Of a stretch of DNA of 64,000 nucleotides, positions 27,481 through 36,749 are shown piece by piece. Both the position numbers and the translations under genes were made by a program. The notes beneath the pieces are model-generated. The model saw nothing but the letters and a program-made list of their open reading frames with translations. It was not told the DNA's origin and ran no database searches. The number at the start of each line of letters is the position of its first letter. Position 1 is the first letter of the stretch. This DNA comes from Vibrio gangliei (GTDB lineage: Bacteria > Pseudomonadota > Gammaproteobacteria > Enterobacterales > Vibrionaceae): NCBI RefSeq assembly GCF_026001925.1, contig NZ_AP021869.1, positions 1,116,001-1,180,000 of the forward strand, given 5' to 3'.

Positions 27481-27545
27481 TTTTTTCGAATCTCGGGCAC
27501 TTCGTTTCTTGTGGCTAGACTTTGTAGTGGCGATTAATTCGAAAA
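27481..27545. repeat. dispersed CGAG-rich intergenic repeat, copy 4
   Basis: TCTCGGGCACTTCGTTTCTTG at 27491-27511 matches the copy-1 motif (TTCGGGCGCTTCGCT) at 12 of 15 positions. TTCGAA at the left and TTCGAAAA at the right bracket the segment. It lies between the radD start and the fadL terminator and is the most degraded copy seen. Confidence 0.4.
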
Positions 27546-27548
27546 TAG

Positions 27549-27574
27549 AAAACCCACCGCGATGGGTGGGTTTT
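27549..27574 (-). terminator. intrinsic terminator of fadL
   Basis: AAAACCCACC (27549-27558) and GGTGGGTTTT (27565-27574) make a perfect 10-bp stem with a 6-nt loop. It lies 22 nt after the fadL stop, with a T-run on the minus strand. It could act in both directions. Confidence 0.88.
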
Positions 27575-27595
27575 GATTGGGCGTTTAAGTCAAAC

Positions 27596-28837
27596 TTAGA
27601 ATGCGTAGTTCAACTGTAGTGAGCCGATGTAAGCTGGGCCTGAAGATTTGAACTCTTGTGGGCCAGCTAGACCGCTTTCAGTAAATGTACCTGATTTACC
27701 ATCGATGTAAGCAAAGCCAGCATCGATTGATAGATCTTGTGTCCATAGGTATGTGAAACCTGCGGTATACCAGTAACGATCGGTATCAGGAATGCTTAAA
27801 GTTGCTTTACCAGCTTGTTCATCATAAGCGAAACCTGCACGTACTAGCCATTGATCGTTAACGGCATAAGTTGTACCGATAGACCACCGTTGGTTATCTG
27901 AATAGCTTTCTTGTTTCGTGAAACATGTACCGCCTGTTGCAACACACGCATCACCTGTTGCGGTTAACTCAGAAAATTTACTGTAATTTGTCCATTGCCA
28001 GCTATAGTGAATAGCCCATTGATTGTTGAGTTGGTGGAAACCAGACAGTTCAACGATATCAGGTAGATCAATGTTTAAATCGGCATCATTTGTCGAACCC
28101 GGTTGGCCAGTGATTTGACCTGTACCATCAGTAAAATCACCATCTTTGAATTTTAGTTTTACTGCTGATTTATAAGACAAGGAGAAACGGTTATTTTTAT
28201 TCAGTTCATAAAGAGCACCGACATTCCAACCCCAACCGAATGTATCGCCTTCCATTTTGATCAGAGAAGTAGAACGAGGTAAGCCTGCCATATCACCCGC
28301 GATACCAAGATTTCTTTCAAGTTTTGCTTTCGCGTAAGTGACATTTAAACCTGCACCAACACTAAACTGGTCATTGATACGGTAGGCAATGTTTGGATTT
28401 AGTTTAAATGTAGTTAATGCTGTATGACCAGAAGCGTCACCAGCAGAGAAGTTGGATGGGTAGTCTGTTGATACACCGTAGTCAGTGTACATACCAATAC
28501 CCCAAGCCCATTGATCATTGATCGGACTAACGTAATAAATCGCTGGGACTACTTGAGATGGTGCGATGTCATCGGCAGAATCGCCGAATGTATTACTTTC
28601 CACATCAATTTCAGGTTCGATGTAAGACACAGCACCAGAAAACTGTGCGCGATCAAATAGTACCATTGACGCTGCGTTGGCAGACATTTCACTTGCGTTA
28701 TCACCGACAGCACCATCGCCTGAAAATGCACGGCCTAGACCTGAAGCAGAATGTTCAACAACTTGGAAACCAGCGGCATGTACTTGTGAGGCCAAAGCAA
28801 TCGAAATTGCTAGTAGCGAATATTGTGTTTTTTTCAT
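27596..28837 (-). CDS. fadL: FadL-family outer membrane fatty acid transporter
   Basis: 413 residues with a signal peptide ending HAA (about 1-22), then the FadL N-terminus AGFQVVEHSASGLGRAFSGDGAVGDNASEMSANAA. That hatch segment plugs the 14-strand barrel and takes part in long-chain fatty acid entry. Alternating beta-strands and a terminal aromatic (LQLNYAF) fit an outer-membrane barrel. AAGGG lies 7 nt before ATG 28837. Vibrios often have several FadL paralogues, so the exact symbol is provisional. Two FadR-like sites lie upstream. Confidence 0.9.
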   Translation of the reverse strand: MKKTQYSLLAISIALASQVHAAGFQVVEHSASGLGRAFSGDGAVGDNASEMSANAASMVLFDRAQFSGAVSYIEPEIDVESNTFGDSADDIAPSQVVPAIYYVSPINDQWAWGIGMYTDYGVSTDYPSNFSAGDASGHTALTTFKLNPNIAYRINDQFSVGAGLNVTYAKAKLERNLGIAGDMAGLPRSTSLIKMEGDTFGWGWNVGALYELNKNNRFSLSYKSAVKLKFKDGDFTDGTGQITGQPGSTNDADLNIDLPDIVELSGFHQLNNQWAIHYSWQWTNYSKFSELTATGDACVATGGTCFTKQESYSDNQRWSIGTTYAVNDQWLVRAGFAYDEQAGKATLSIPDTDRYWYTAGFTYLWTQDLSIDAGFAYIDGKSGTFTESGLAGPQEFKSSGPAYIGSLQLNYAF

Positions 28838-28996
28838 GGTTATCCCTTACACACTATTAATCTTGTTATTCGCACCGAATGTATTTGATGCGTTGTTAAT
28901 AGTTTTATTACCAAAAGTAGCGAGTTTGTATTTTATTTTGCAAAAAATGCTACGAGCTTAATATTTTTGCAATTTATCTTATTTCTTTTAATAAAT

Positions 28997-29009
28997 CAGG
29001 TATGACCAG
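28997..29009. promoter_or_regulatory. FadR-like site 1 upstream of fadL
   Basis: CAGGTATGACCAG matches the FadR core CTGGTCNGACCAG at 10 of the 12 specified bases, followed by TT as in the full consensus. It lies 160 bp upstream of the fadL start. Confidence 0.55.
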
Positions 29010-29087
29010 TTTAAGTTGCTGATATTTTTAGTGTTTTAAAATTGTTTATTTATTGTGCGAATTATGGCGAGGAGTGAATGTAATACT

Positions 29088-29100
29088 TTGGTCTAACCAG
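29088..29100. promoter_or_regulatory. FadR-like site 2 upstream of fadL
   Basis: TTGGTCTAACCAG, followed by TT, matches CTGGTCNGACCAG with two substitutions. It is 251 bp upstream of fadL. Two sites in one gap strengthen the case for FadR control of this fadL copy. Confidence 0.55.
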
Positions 29101-29481
29101 TTTGTAACTATTTGATTTCATTTTAGACTAAAGTCTATGGGGTTAATTTATGCCGTGAATAATCTTTTCTTATTTTAAGCGCGACATATGAGCGAATTTC
29201 GTACAAAACAGAAGCTAAAATTAAATTGTGACAAAATGATAAAATCGCGCAATAAATAACCAGATTGAGTTTTGGAATTTATTTTGTTTATTTATTGAGC
29301 GATGGTTGCTTATTAATATTAAAAATATCAATAGGGTATGTTGGTTTCATCATCAAGCCACGTTTGCGACTTCTTTGTCTGTTCAAATGACTAAATTTGT
29401 GAAATAGCTCAACTAATGAAGCAACTTTCTTTATAATGCAGGGTTTGATGGCACACCACTTAGCCGAGATTTGAGGTATTG

Positions 29482-30180
29482 ATGCGTTTAGATAAATTTT
29501 TATGTGAGACTTTAGGCGTGACTCGTAAAGAAGCCACCATTTTATTACGACGTGGTGAGGTGACCGTGGATGGACAAACGGTGAAAGTTGCTTCTGTGAA
29601 AGTTGATGACAAGTCTCACGTTGAATGGCAAGAGCGCCATATTCCAATGCCGGGTCCACGCTATTTTATGTTGTTTAAGCCTGATGGTTTTGTCTGCTCA
29701 CATGAAGACAGCAGCAATCCAACCGCATTTGTATTACTTGATGAAGTCAATATGGATAAGCTGCATTTTGCGGGGCGTCTTGATGTGGACACCACTGGAT
29801 TAGTGTTGATCACCGATGATGGAAAATGGTCACACCGTATTACTTCGCCAAAGCATAAGTGTGAAAAAACCTATCGTGTGTGGTTGGAAGATGCGATCGG
29901 TGAGGATTATGCAGAGCAATTGGCGCAAGGTATTCAACTGCGTAATGAAAAAGATCTCACTTTGCCTGCGAAAATGGAAGTGGTGGACTATTCACAAAAC
30001 GAGCTACTGCTGACTATCTCTGAAGGAAAATATCACCAAGTAAAACGCATGTTTGCAGCTTTAGGCAATAAAGTTGAACAACTGCACCGTGAATCTATTG
30101 GTGCCATTGTTTTAGATGACACTTTAGAGCCTGGTGAATATCGTCCGCTAACTCAAGAAGAAATTGATTCTATTTTATAA
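29482..30180 (+). CDS. rsuA: 16S rRNA pseudouridine 516 synthase RsuA
   Basis: 232 residues: an N-terminal S4 domain (MRLDKFLCETLGVTRKEATILLRRGEVTVDG) followed by a pseudouridine synthase domain with the catalytic Asp in AGRLDVDTTGLVLITDDG. KCEKTYRVWL and GKYHQVKRMFAALGN are family motifs. It modifies U516 of 16S rRNA. ATG 29482 is preferred over the adjacent TTG at 29479; GAGG lies 5 nt upstream. Confidence 0.94.
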   Translation: MRLDKFLCETLGVTRKEATILLRRGEVTVDGQTVKVASVKVDDKSHVEWQERHIPMPGPRYFMLFKPDGFVCSHEDSSNPTAFVLLDEVNMDKLHFAGRLDVDTTGLVLITDDGKWSHRITSPKHKCEKTYRVWLEDAIGEDYAEQLAQGIQLRNEKDLTLPAKMEVVDYSQNELLLTISEGKYHQVKRMFAALGNKVEQLHRESIGAIVLDDTLEPGEYRPLTQEEIDSIL

Positions 30181-30292
30181 TTATTGAAAAGGCATGACGC
30201 CCTTAACATAGTCAACCGTTTGGGTTCTTGGTTCAAGATGTCATTGTTGTGCTTTTTTCTTTTCTGTTTTATCACTTTTAAAAGGACACTTC

Positions 30293-31483
30293 ATGCCACA
30301 GTCTGCCTTACCAAAAAGTAATTTCTTATTGTTTTTGATTTTAGGCTCAATCGGTTTATTAACCCCATTTGCAATCGACATGTATTTACCTGCGATGCCG
30401 ACTATTGCAAGTGATCTCATGGTTAATCATGGCATGGTGCAGGGGACATTAACCGCTTATACGGCAGGTTTTGCATTAGGGCAGTTATTACATGGCCCAC
30501 TTGCTGACAGTTATGGTCGACGCCCTGTATTAATGACCGGCATTGTTTTTTTTGCTATCGCTTCGGTTATTTGTGCGACCACAACGAGTATTGAAGCCTT
30601 GCTCTATACACGTTTTGCTCAAGGTTTTTCTGGTGCTGCTGCTGCGGTTATTGTACAAGCGGTTGTGCGGGATATGTTTAACAAAGAAGAATTTGCGCGC
30701 GCAATGTCGTTCATCACACTGGTGATTACGATATCTCCATTGCTTGCCCCTATGATAGGTGGTCATCTCGCCGTATGGTTTGGTTGGCGTTCAATTTTTA
30801 CTGCTCTCGCCATTGTCTCATTTGTTGTCTTACTTGCAGTATTGATAAAAATTCCAGAAACCTTAGCGCCAGAGAACAAACAACCATTACGTTTTCGTAC
30901 TACGTTGCGTAATTATTTTCACCTGATCACGAACCCAGTAGCATTCGGTTTGATTTTCTGCGGCGCGTTTTCTTTCGCTGGGATGTTTGCATTTATTACG
31001 GCAGGCTCATTTGTCTATATCGATATTTATGGAGTAAAGCCGGAATATTTCGGTTATTTGTTCGCTCTTAATGTCGTGGGTATGGTGATCATGACCAGCT
31101 TTAATGGCCGTGCTGTGCGTAAAATGGGTTCTCATTGGATGCTAAGATTTGGGCTAAGTTGTCAGTTTTTGGCGAGCATTGCATTATTTATTAGCTGGCT
31201 ATGCGGATTTGGTTTATGGGCGATTGTGCCATGTGTCGTGTTATTCGTTGGGACGATTTCAATCATTGGTAGTAACTCAATGGGGTTATTACTAAGTAGC
31301 TATCCGCAAATGGCTGGTACGGCGTCTTCTTTAGCGGGGACTTTGCGGTTTGGTACGGGAGCGGCGATCAGTGCGTTGATAGCCGTCATGCCGAGTGGCA
31401 ATGTGTGGCCGATGATCGTTTCAATGTGTTTATGTGGTGTGTTATCTATTAGTATGTATTGGCTACTGAGCCGTAATGCTTAA
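30293..31483 (+). CDS. Bcr/CflA family drug efflux MFS transporter
   Basis: 396 residues with 12 predicted membrane helices. It shows Bcr/CflA features: TPFAIDMYLPAMPTIASDL in helix 1 and GPLADSYGRRPVLMTG (MFS motif A) between helices 2 and 3. Members export drugs such as bicyclomycin, or sulfonamides and dipeptides, by proton antiport; the substrate here is unknown. AAAGGACA precedes ATG 30293. The next gene starts 23 bp after its stop and may be co-transcribed. Confidence 0.93.
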   Translation: MPQSALPKSNFLLFLILGSIGLLTPFAIDMYLPAMPTIASDLMVNHGMVQGTLTAYTAGFALGQLLHGPLADSYGRRPVLMTGIVFFAIASVICATTTSIEALLYTRFAQGFSGAAAAVIVQAVVRDMFNKEEFARAMSFITLVITISPLLAPMIGGHLAVWFGWRSIFTALAIVSFVVLLAVLIKIPETLAPENKQPLRFRTTLRNYFHLITNPVAFGLIFCGAFSFAGMFAFITAGSFVYIDIYGVKPEYFGYLFALNVVGMVIMTSFNGRAVRKMGSHWMLRFGLSCQFLASIALFISWLCGFGLWAIVPCVVLFVGTISIIGSNSMGLLLSSYPQMAGTASSLAGTLRFGTGAAISALIAVMPSGNVWPMIVSMCLCGVLSISMYWLLSRNA

Positions 31484-31505
31484 TCTTTCTTAATCTGAGT
31501 TCATT

Positions 31506-32150
31506 ATGCAATATTCACAAGAAATTCAACGTGTTGTAAATACAGCATTAAGCGAATTAAAACAGCAGCATCAGAATGGCAAATTGGCCAATACCCCGAT
31601 CACCAATACCCATTTCATTGCGCGTTGGGTAACAAAAAGTATTAAGAGTCAGCAATTTGATCGTTGTGTGAAAGATGATTTGGTCCGTTGGCAAAAAGCC
31701 AGTCGCAGTAAAGGTTCGGCGAGTGAGCTGTTAGCCACTTTTGAGCGTATTGCCAAACTGTATCAAACTTTCTTACCGGTTGATGGTGAGCCTAAGCCAG
31801 TCAAAGATGCTGATATTGAAGCCTTTATGGATCACATGGAAAATAAAGGTTGGGAAGTGGTGAATGAATTTGAATTAACAGAAAAGACGCAAATTTTTGC
31901 CGACCAAGCCAATTCATTTGTACTGTGTGCCAAACAATGTGACGATTGCTTTGATGGGGAATGGCTCGTTAAACCGATGAGCTTTTATGTGCGCGGTAAT
32001 CATGCCGAGTTCATTACTGAAGCGACCGAACACGGGTTCTTATTGCATAAGCAAACGGATTATAAGTCGATTGTGAAATATCACGGCGAATACCTGATAT
32101 ACCCCAATAATGTTGGCTTAAAATTGGCAGAAATTCCGTTTAACTATTGA
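31506..32150 (+). CDS. DUF2913-like protein
   Basis: 214-residue soluble protein matching what I recall of the Vibrio DUF2913 family: an N-terminal helical part (IQRVVNTALSELKQQHQNGKLANTP, HFIARWVTKSIKSQQFDRCV) and a C-terminal part with CAKQCDDCFDGEWLVKPMSFYVRGNHAEFI. The CxxxCDDC cluster suggests metal binding, but this is inference. Function unknown. It follows the efflux gene closely without a visible terminator between them. Confidence 0.72.
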   Translation: MQYSQEIQRVVNTALSELKQQHQNGKLANTPITNTHFIARWVTKSIKSQQFDRCVKDDLVRWQKASRSKGSASELLATFERIAKLYQTFLPVDGEPKPVKDADIEAFMDHMENKGWEVVNEFELTEKTQIFADQANSFVLCAKQCDDCFDGEWLVKPMSFYVRGNHAEFITEATEHGFLLHKQTDYKSIVKYHGEYLIYPNNVGLKLAEIPFNY

Positions 32151-32333
32151 TCAAACATTGAAAGGTCGGTTGGTATTTAATTTTTTATTGTTCGTTTGTT
32201 ACTAAATCAAGGTATTAGTATTGTCTTGATGGATGAAAAATCGCAATTAATATGATCAACTTCAAATTCCTTTCTACCTAAGGTTAATTAGTGTAAATTT
32301 CTTCTCTTATTCTAGATAGTGAGTACAGGTTTC

Positions 32334-33005
32334 ATGCTTGATTTAAAAAATCTTTGTAAAGGCTACATTGACGGGGGCGTTTTTAACCCTGTTTTACAAG
32401 GGGCTGAATTGACATTGGAACCTGGCGCACAATTAGCATTAATGGGCGAAAGTGGCTCTGGTAAAAGTACGTTATTGAACATGATCGCAGGGTTAGATAA
32501 GTGCGATTCTGGTGAAATTATTTGTTCCAATTTCCCCATGCATTCTGCCCCTGACCGAGAAAGAACTGCATTTCGCCGCAATAATATTGGTTTGATTTTT
32601 CAACAGTTTAACCTTCTCACCACGCTTAACATTGCCGATAACATCCGCTTTTGTCGTCAACTTAAAGGATTACCTGAAGATGCCAAACTGTGGCGTCAAA
32701 TTCTCTCTTCTTTAGATCTCATGCCGTTACTCGGACGTTATCCTGAAGAAGTGTCGGGTGGACAGCAACAACGTGCGGCTATTGCACGTGCTTTGTACAT
32801 GGAACCATCTCTGCTGCTTGCCGATGAACCGACGGGTAGCTTGGATGAAAAAAATGCTGAAGCGGTCATGCGCTTATTGACAAGCCTATCAAGTCAAATG
32901 AATTGCACATTGCTTCTCGTAACGCACAGTGAACGAGTAGCAGCACACTTGGATGGTTGTGTGCGTTTACAAGGAGGCGTGCTCAATGTTATGGCCCGTA
33001 GCTAA
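32334..33005 (+). CDS. attE: ABC transporter ATP-binding protein, AttE-like
   Basis: 223 residues, LolD/MacB-type ATPase: Walker A GESGSGKST, Q-loop IFQQFNLL, signature VSGGQQQRAAIARAL and Walker B LLLADEPTGSLDE. With the next two genes it forms an AttEFGH-type locus. ATG 32334 (ACAGG just upstream) is preferred over GTG 32319, but this is not certain. The stop codon is 20 nt inside the permease gene, so translation is coupled. Confidence 0.87.
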   Translation: MLDLKNLCKGYIDGGVFNPVLQGAELTLEPGAQLALMGESGSGKSTLLNMIAGLDKCDSGEIICSNFPMHSAPDRERTAFRRNNIGLIFQQFNLLTTLNIADNIRFCRQLKGLPEDAKLWRQILSSLDLMPLLGRYPEEVSGGQQQRAAIARALYMEPSLLLADEPTGSLDEKNAEAVMRLLTSLSSQMNCTLLLVTHSERVAAHLDGCVRLQGGVLNVMARS

Positions 33006-35439
33006 AGCTCTGCTTGGCCATTATCGCCGCCATCCATTTCAAATTCTTCTTGTTTGGCTAGGGCTCACTCTAGGCATATCGTTATTCGTTGGTGTTTTAG
33101 CTGTCAATTACCACGCCAAACAAAGCTATGCGCAAGGGGAGAAGTTATTCTCTAACCCTCTGCCGTATCGTATTCAGCCAAAACTGGCTGGCAACAAAAT
33201 TCCACAAGGTTTTTATATTCAATTAAGACGAAATGGTTTTCATCAATGTGCGCCATTTGATACTTACCGAGTCGTTACCGAAGATGGTATGCAATTGAAT
33301 ATTGTCGGCTTTGACCCTGTTACCATGATGTCATTTCAATCGGAACAGAATCTGAAAACCGCGGATATGTTGGATTTAATGCGTCCACCATATCCGATTT
33401 TGATCAGCGCGCAATTATCCAATTACCTTGACATCTACGATGGTGATTTCATTTCATTAAATTCTGGTGATGAAATCGGTCCAATTAAAGTCGATACCAA
33501 ATCTCGTATTTCTGGCTCACGCCTTGTTGCGGATATGTCGCTCATTCGCTCACTTAATCGCAGTTCTGGTTTTGATATGATCGCTTGTGCAGCGATGTCT
33601 CCCGATAAACTGGAACAGTTACGCAATTATTTACCCAATGGGATTTCTCTGCATCGAAATACCCGTGTAGAACTCGGTTCATTAACAAAAGCGTTCCACA
33701 TGAACCTGACGGCGATGGGAATGTTGTCATTTTTAGTGGGCTTGTTCATCTTCTATCAAGCGATGTCTTTATCTTTCATTCAAAGGCAACCTTTAGTCGG
33801 CATTTTGCGTTTAACGGGGGTGTCTGGTTGGCAGTTAACGAAAGCATTATTGCTGGAAATCTTTGCTTGGATTCTAGTCGGCTGGTTGAGTGGTACCGTT
33901 CTTGGGCTTGCTCTTGCCAACAAGTTGATGCCATCGGTTTCTGCTAGTTTGAGTGATTTATATAATGCAGATGTGGGTCTAAAAATTGATTGGAACTGGG
34001 AATGGATTCAATACAGTTTATTGATGTCTATTTTTGGATGTTTGCTGTCTTGTTTTTGGCCTCTGATTCGTTTGATTCGCTCGCAACCAATCCGACTTGC
34101 TTCTCGTTTATCATTGGTTCGCTTTGCCGGGCGTGAATTTGGCTTACAAGCGTTTGTTGCCTGCGTATGTACGGTTGCGGCTGTGGCGCTATATCAATCG
34201 CCATCATCTAAAGAAGAAGGTTTTACCCTAATTGCGTTGATGCTCGTCAGTGTCGGCTTGGTGATGCCATATTGTTTATGGAAGCTGTTCTCTAGTTTTT
34301 CTTTCACTATGCCTTGGGTAAAGGTTCGTTGGTTCTTTGCTGACATTGCTGCCAGTATGAGTTATCGCGGTGTTGCGGCGATGGCCTTTATGTTGGCTTT
34401 GGCGACCAACATTGGGGTTGAAACCATGGTGGGCAGTTTCCGAGCAACCACGGACCAATGGTTAGTACAGCGTTTATCGGCTGATTTATATATTACGCCG
34501 ACCACTTCTTCTGCCGGTAGAATGGGGAATTGGCTTGAAGAGCAGCCAGAAGTAAATAGTGTGTGGTGGCGTTGGGAAAAAGCACTCCAAACGGAAAACA
34601 ACACTATTCAAGTTGTGAGCTCGGGTCAGTCAGAGGGTGAACGTAAATCTCTAACTGTGAAATTGGCGGTACCGCAATTTTGGCATCGTTTGCACCATGA
34701 GCGAGGTGTGATGATCAGTGAGTCGATGTCACTGAAAGAACATCTTCACACTGGTGATATTATTAATCTTCCAGAGCCCTTGGGAGGCGGTTGGCCTGTT
34801 TTAGGTGTCTATTATGATTATGGTAACCCTTATAATCAGGTGATCATTTCGCAAAACCAATGGCAAGCGCTATTCCATGGTAGTGGCGATGTTGCGCTTG
34901 GCGTCGTGCTGAATGAGAAAGCGGATTCCACTGCGCTAATTCATAGGATGGAAAAACGTTACAGTTTGTCTCCGGAACGTATATACAACAATAATGCCAT
35001 ACATACTCAAGCCATGATTGCTTTTAATCAGACGTTCAAAGTGGCGGATACCTTGGGCAAAATTACGTTATTTATAGCTGTTTTCGGATTATTTGTTTCC
35101 ACCGTTGCAGGAGAGGTATCGCGGCAGAAACAGGTTGCTTTACTGCGCTGTCTCGGTATCTCAGGTAAAGAGTTGGTTGTGCTTGGGGCATTGCAATTAT
35201 TAGCAATTGGTCTCTTTACGGCATTCATCGCGTTGCCGTTAGGGATTATTTTGGCTCAGCTTATGGTGGAAGTGGTATTAAAAAGCGCCTTTGGTTGGAC
35301 AATGCAAATTACGTTGTTACCCGAACAATATATTTCCACGTTCTTATGGTCTTTAAGTGCTTTATTTGTAGCTGGCGCTTGGCCGGTTTGGTTAATGGTT
35401 AAGACAACACCGATGAAACTCTTGAGGGATTCGTTGTAA
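32986..35439 (+). CDS. ABC transporter permease, fused AttF-AttG type (FtsX/MacB fold)
   Basis: 817 residues with two FtsX-like halves. An N-terminal membrane helix is followed by a long extracytoplasmic region, three helices near 245-385, further central helices, and a second extracytoplasmic domain with a final three-helix block at the C-terminus. Type VII (MacB/LolCE-like) permeases extract or push substrates at the periplasmic face rather than transport across the inner membrane. AAGGAGG (32971-32977) 8 nt before ATG 32986 fixes the start; the frame upstream overlaps attE. One long polypeptide apparently replaces separate AttF and AttG. Confidence 0.85.
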   Translation: MLWPVAKALLGHYRRHPFQILLVWLGLTLGISLFVGVLAVNYHAKQSYAQGEKLFSNPLPYRIQPKLAGNKIPQGFYIQLRRNGFHQCAPFDTYRVVTEDGMQLNIVGFDPVTMMSFQSEQNLKTADMLDLMRPPYPILISAQLSNYLDIYDGDFISLNSGDEIGPIKVDTKSRISGSRLVADMSLIRSLNRSSGFDMIACAAMSPDKLEQLRNYLPNGISLHRNTRVELGSLTKAFHMNLTAMGMLSFLVGLFIFYQAMSLSFIQRQPLVGILRLTGVSGWQLTKALLLEIFAWILVGWLSGTVLGLALANKLMPSVSASLSDLYNADVGLKIDWNWEWIQYSLLMSIFGCLLSCFWPLIRLIRSQPIRLASRLSLVRFAGREFGLQAFVACVCTVAAVALYQSPSSKEEGFTLIALMLVSVGLVMPYCLWKLFSSFSFTMPWVKVRWFFADIAASMSYRGVAAMAFMLALATNIGVETMVGSFRATTDQWLVQRLSADLYITPTTSSAGRMGNWLEEQPEVNSVWWRWEKALQTENNTIQVVSSGQSEGERKSLTVKLAVPQFWHRLHHERGVMISESMSLKEHLHTGDIINLPEPLGGGWPVLGVYYDYGNPYNQVIISQNQWQALFHGSGDVALGVVLNEKADSTALIHRMEKRYSLSPERIYNNNAIHTQAMIAFNQTFKVADTLGKITLFIAVFGLFVSTVAGEVSRQKQVALLRCLGISGKELVVLGALQLLAIGLFTAFIALPLGIILAQLMVEVVLKSAFGWTMQITLLPEQYISTFLWSLSALFVAGAWPVWLMVKTTPMKLLRDSL

Positions 35440-36563
35440 TGAAAACTCAAAAGCACCATAAAGTTCTAAAGTGTGCTGTTGCCGTGTTATCGCTCGTGGT
35501 ATTGGCAGGACTGCTTTTGCCTCACTTTGTCAAAGACATTGTGGCAAAGGAAATAGAACCGGTGACTCAATATGTGCCTGAAGAAGATAATTCAAAATCG
35601 GTCTATGATCCTGTATTACCGGATTACACCATAAAATTTGGTCAAGATTTTGCGGAACATCCAACTTTCCACAACGAAGTGTGGCATTACAAAGCGAATT
35701 TAAAAGGTGAAGATGGCCAAGAATACGGTGTTCAATGGACTGTTTATCGTGTGGCTAATGGCGACTCACAAGGCTTAGGCTGGAAAAACACTCAAGTTTA
35801 TACCGCGCAAGTGGTGGTTTCGAACCCTGAACATGCATGGCTACAGCAGCGCTTATCTCGTGGTGGCATTGGTCAAGCCGGTGTGATGATGTACCCATTC
35901 CGCTTATGGATTGATGATTGGAGTTGGGTCTCAAATAATAATTATGCAGTTCCAAGCCAACTGAATATTAAAGCAGATGAGTTCTCACTTAAATTGAATA
36001 ACGCTGCTTACGGACCTTTTGTTTTAAATGGTGATAATGGCTATAAAAGAACGCATGACTTAATGTCGACCGCGTCTTATTCCTTCAGCGCACCATTTCT
36101 TAAAACTAAAGGGGTGTTAGACCTGAATGGACGTAAAGTTAAAGTTGAAGGTGTTGCTTGGGTAGATAAAGAGTGGGGCAATCATCTTGTTGCTGACCGA
36201 TCTTTACGTTGGGATAATTTCAGTATTCATCTTTCTGATGGAAGGGTTTTGTCTCTAACTCAATATCACAATCCACAAAACATGCGCTATATTTCGGGGT
36301 CTATCGCTGGCCGTGACGGCTCAAAAATACATTTGAAGAATGGTGAAGTAAGAATTTATCCACTTGAGAAACATCGTGTATCTAATGGCCGTGATTTACC
36401 TCTGCGATGGGTAATTGAAATTCCTCGTCTACAAGTTAGCTTGATCACAGAATCGTTAAATAACGAGTTATGGCTACCTTTCTGGATCCCATCATGGGAG
36501 GGCCCAATTGTCGTGACAGGAAGCCACAAAGGTGTTGGCTTTATGCAATTGACGGGATACTAA
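35439..36563 (+). CDS. attH: AttH-like lipocalin/CrtC-fold periplasmic protein
   Basis: 374 residues: an N-terminal membrane anchor or signal (AVAVLSLVVLAGLLLPHFV) then a two-lobed beta domain with EVWHYKANLKGEDGQEYGVQWTVYRV and EGVAWVDKEWGNHLV. This is the AttH/CrtC (carotenoid hydratase-like) fold as seen in AttEFGH loci. The start overlaps the permease stop by one base (TAATG), so the three genes are one operon. Despite the CrtC resemblance there is no carotenoid pathway here; it more likely handles a hydrophobic ligand for the ABC unit. Confidence 0.83.
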   Translation: MKTQKHHKVLKCAVAVLSLVVLAGLLLPHFVKDIVAKEIEPVTQYVPEEDNSKSVYDPVLPDYTIKFGQDFAEHPTFHNEVWHYKANLKGEDGQEYGVQWTVYRVANGDSQGLGWKNTQVYTAQVVVSNPEHAWLQQRLSRGGIGQAGVMMYPFRLWIDDWSWVSNNNYAVPSQLNIKADEFSLKLNNAAYGPFVLNGDNGYKRTHDLMSTASYSFSAPFLKTKGVLDLNGRKVKVEGVAWVDKEWGNHLVADRSLRWDNFSIHLSDGRVLSLTQYHNPQNMRYISGSIAGRDGSKIHLKNGEVRIYPLEKHRVSNGRDLPLRWVIEIPRLQVSLITESLNNELWLPFWIPSWEGPIVVTGSHKGVGFMQLTGY

Positions 36564-36749
36564 TCTATAATAATCAATTGTTTATGTGGTTTTTTTCTTT
36601 TGATTATTTTAATGCGAATTATAGAACTTATAAATGTTCGGAAAAACCGAACTAAAGTCTCCAAACAATCGATTTTACGGTTAAAAGTTTCCATATAATA
36701 TAAAACCATGTTTTGTTTTATTTGACTTCACGCCAACTAAGGAAAAGTT

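Larger units (their letters stand above)
28838..29481. other. long AT-rich divergent intergenic region fadL-rsuA
   Basis: A 644-bp AT-rich gap between the divergent fadL and rsuA starts. It holds two FadR-like sites; no ORF with a convincing ribosome binding site is seen in it. The 5' half is very T-rich on the plus strand. A 123-codon minus-strand frame (29288-29659) runs into rsuA and looks like a chance frame. Confidence 0.5.

Noticed and set aside
29288..29659. 123-codon minus-strand frame between fadL and rsuA
   Set aside because: It overlaps the rsuA S4 domain in antisense, has no start signal and its composition looks random.
35439..36563. Carotenoid 1,2-hydratase function for the CrtC-like protein
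   Set aside because: No carotenoid genes are nearby, and the operon context with ATPase and permease fits AttH.
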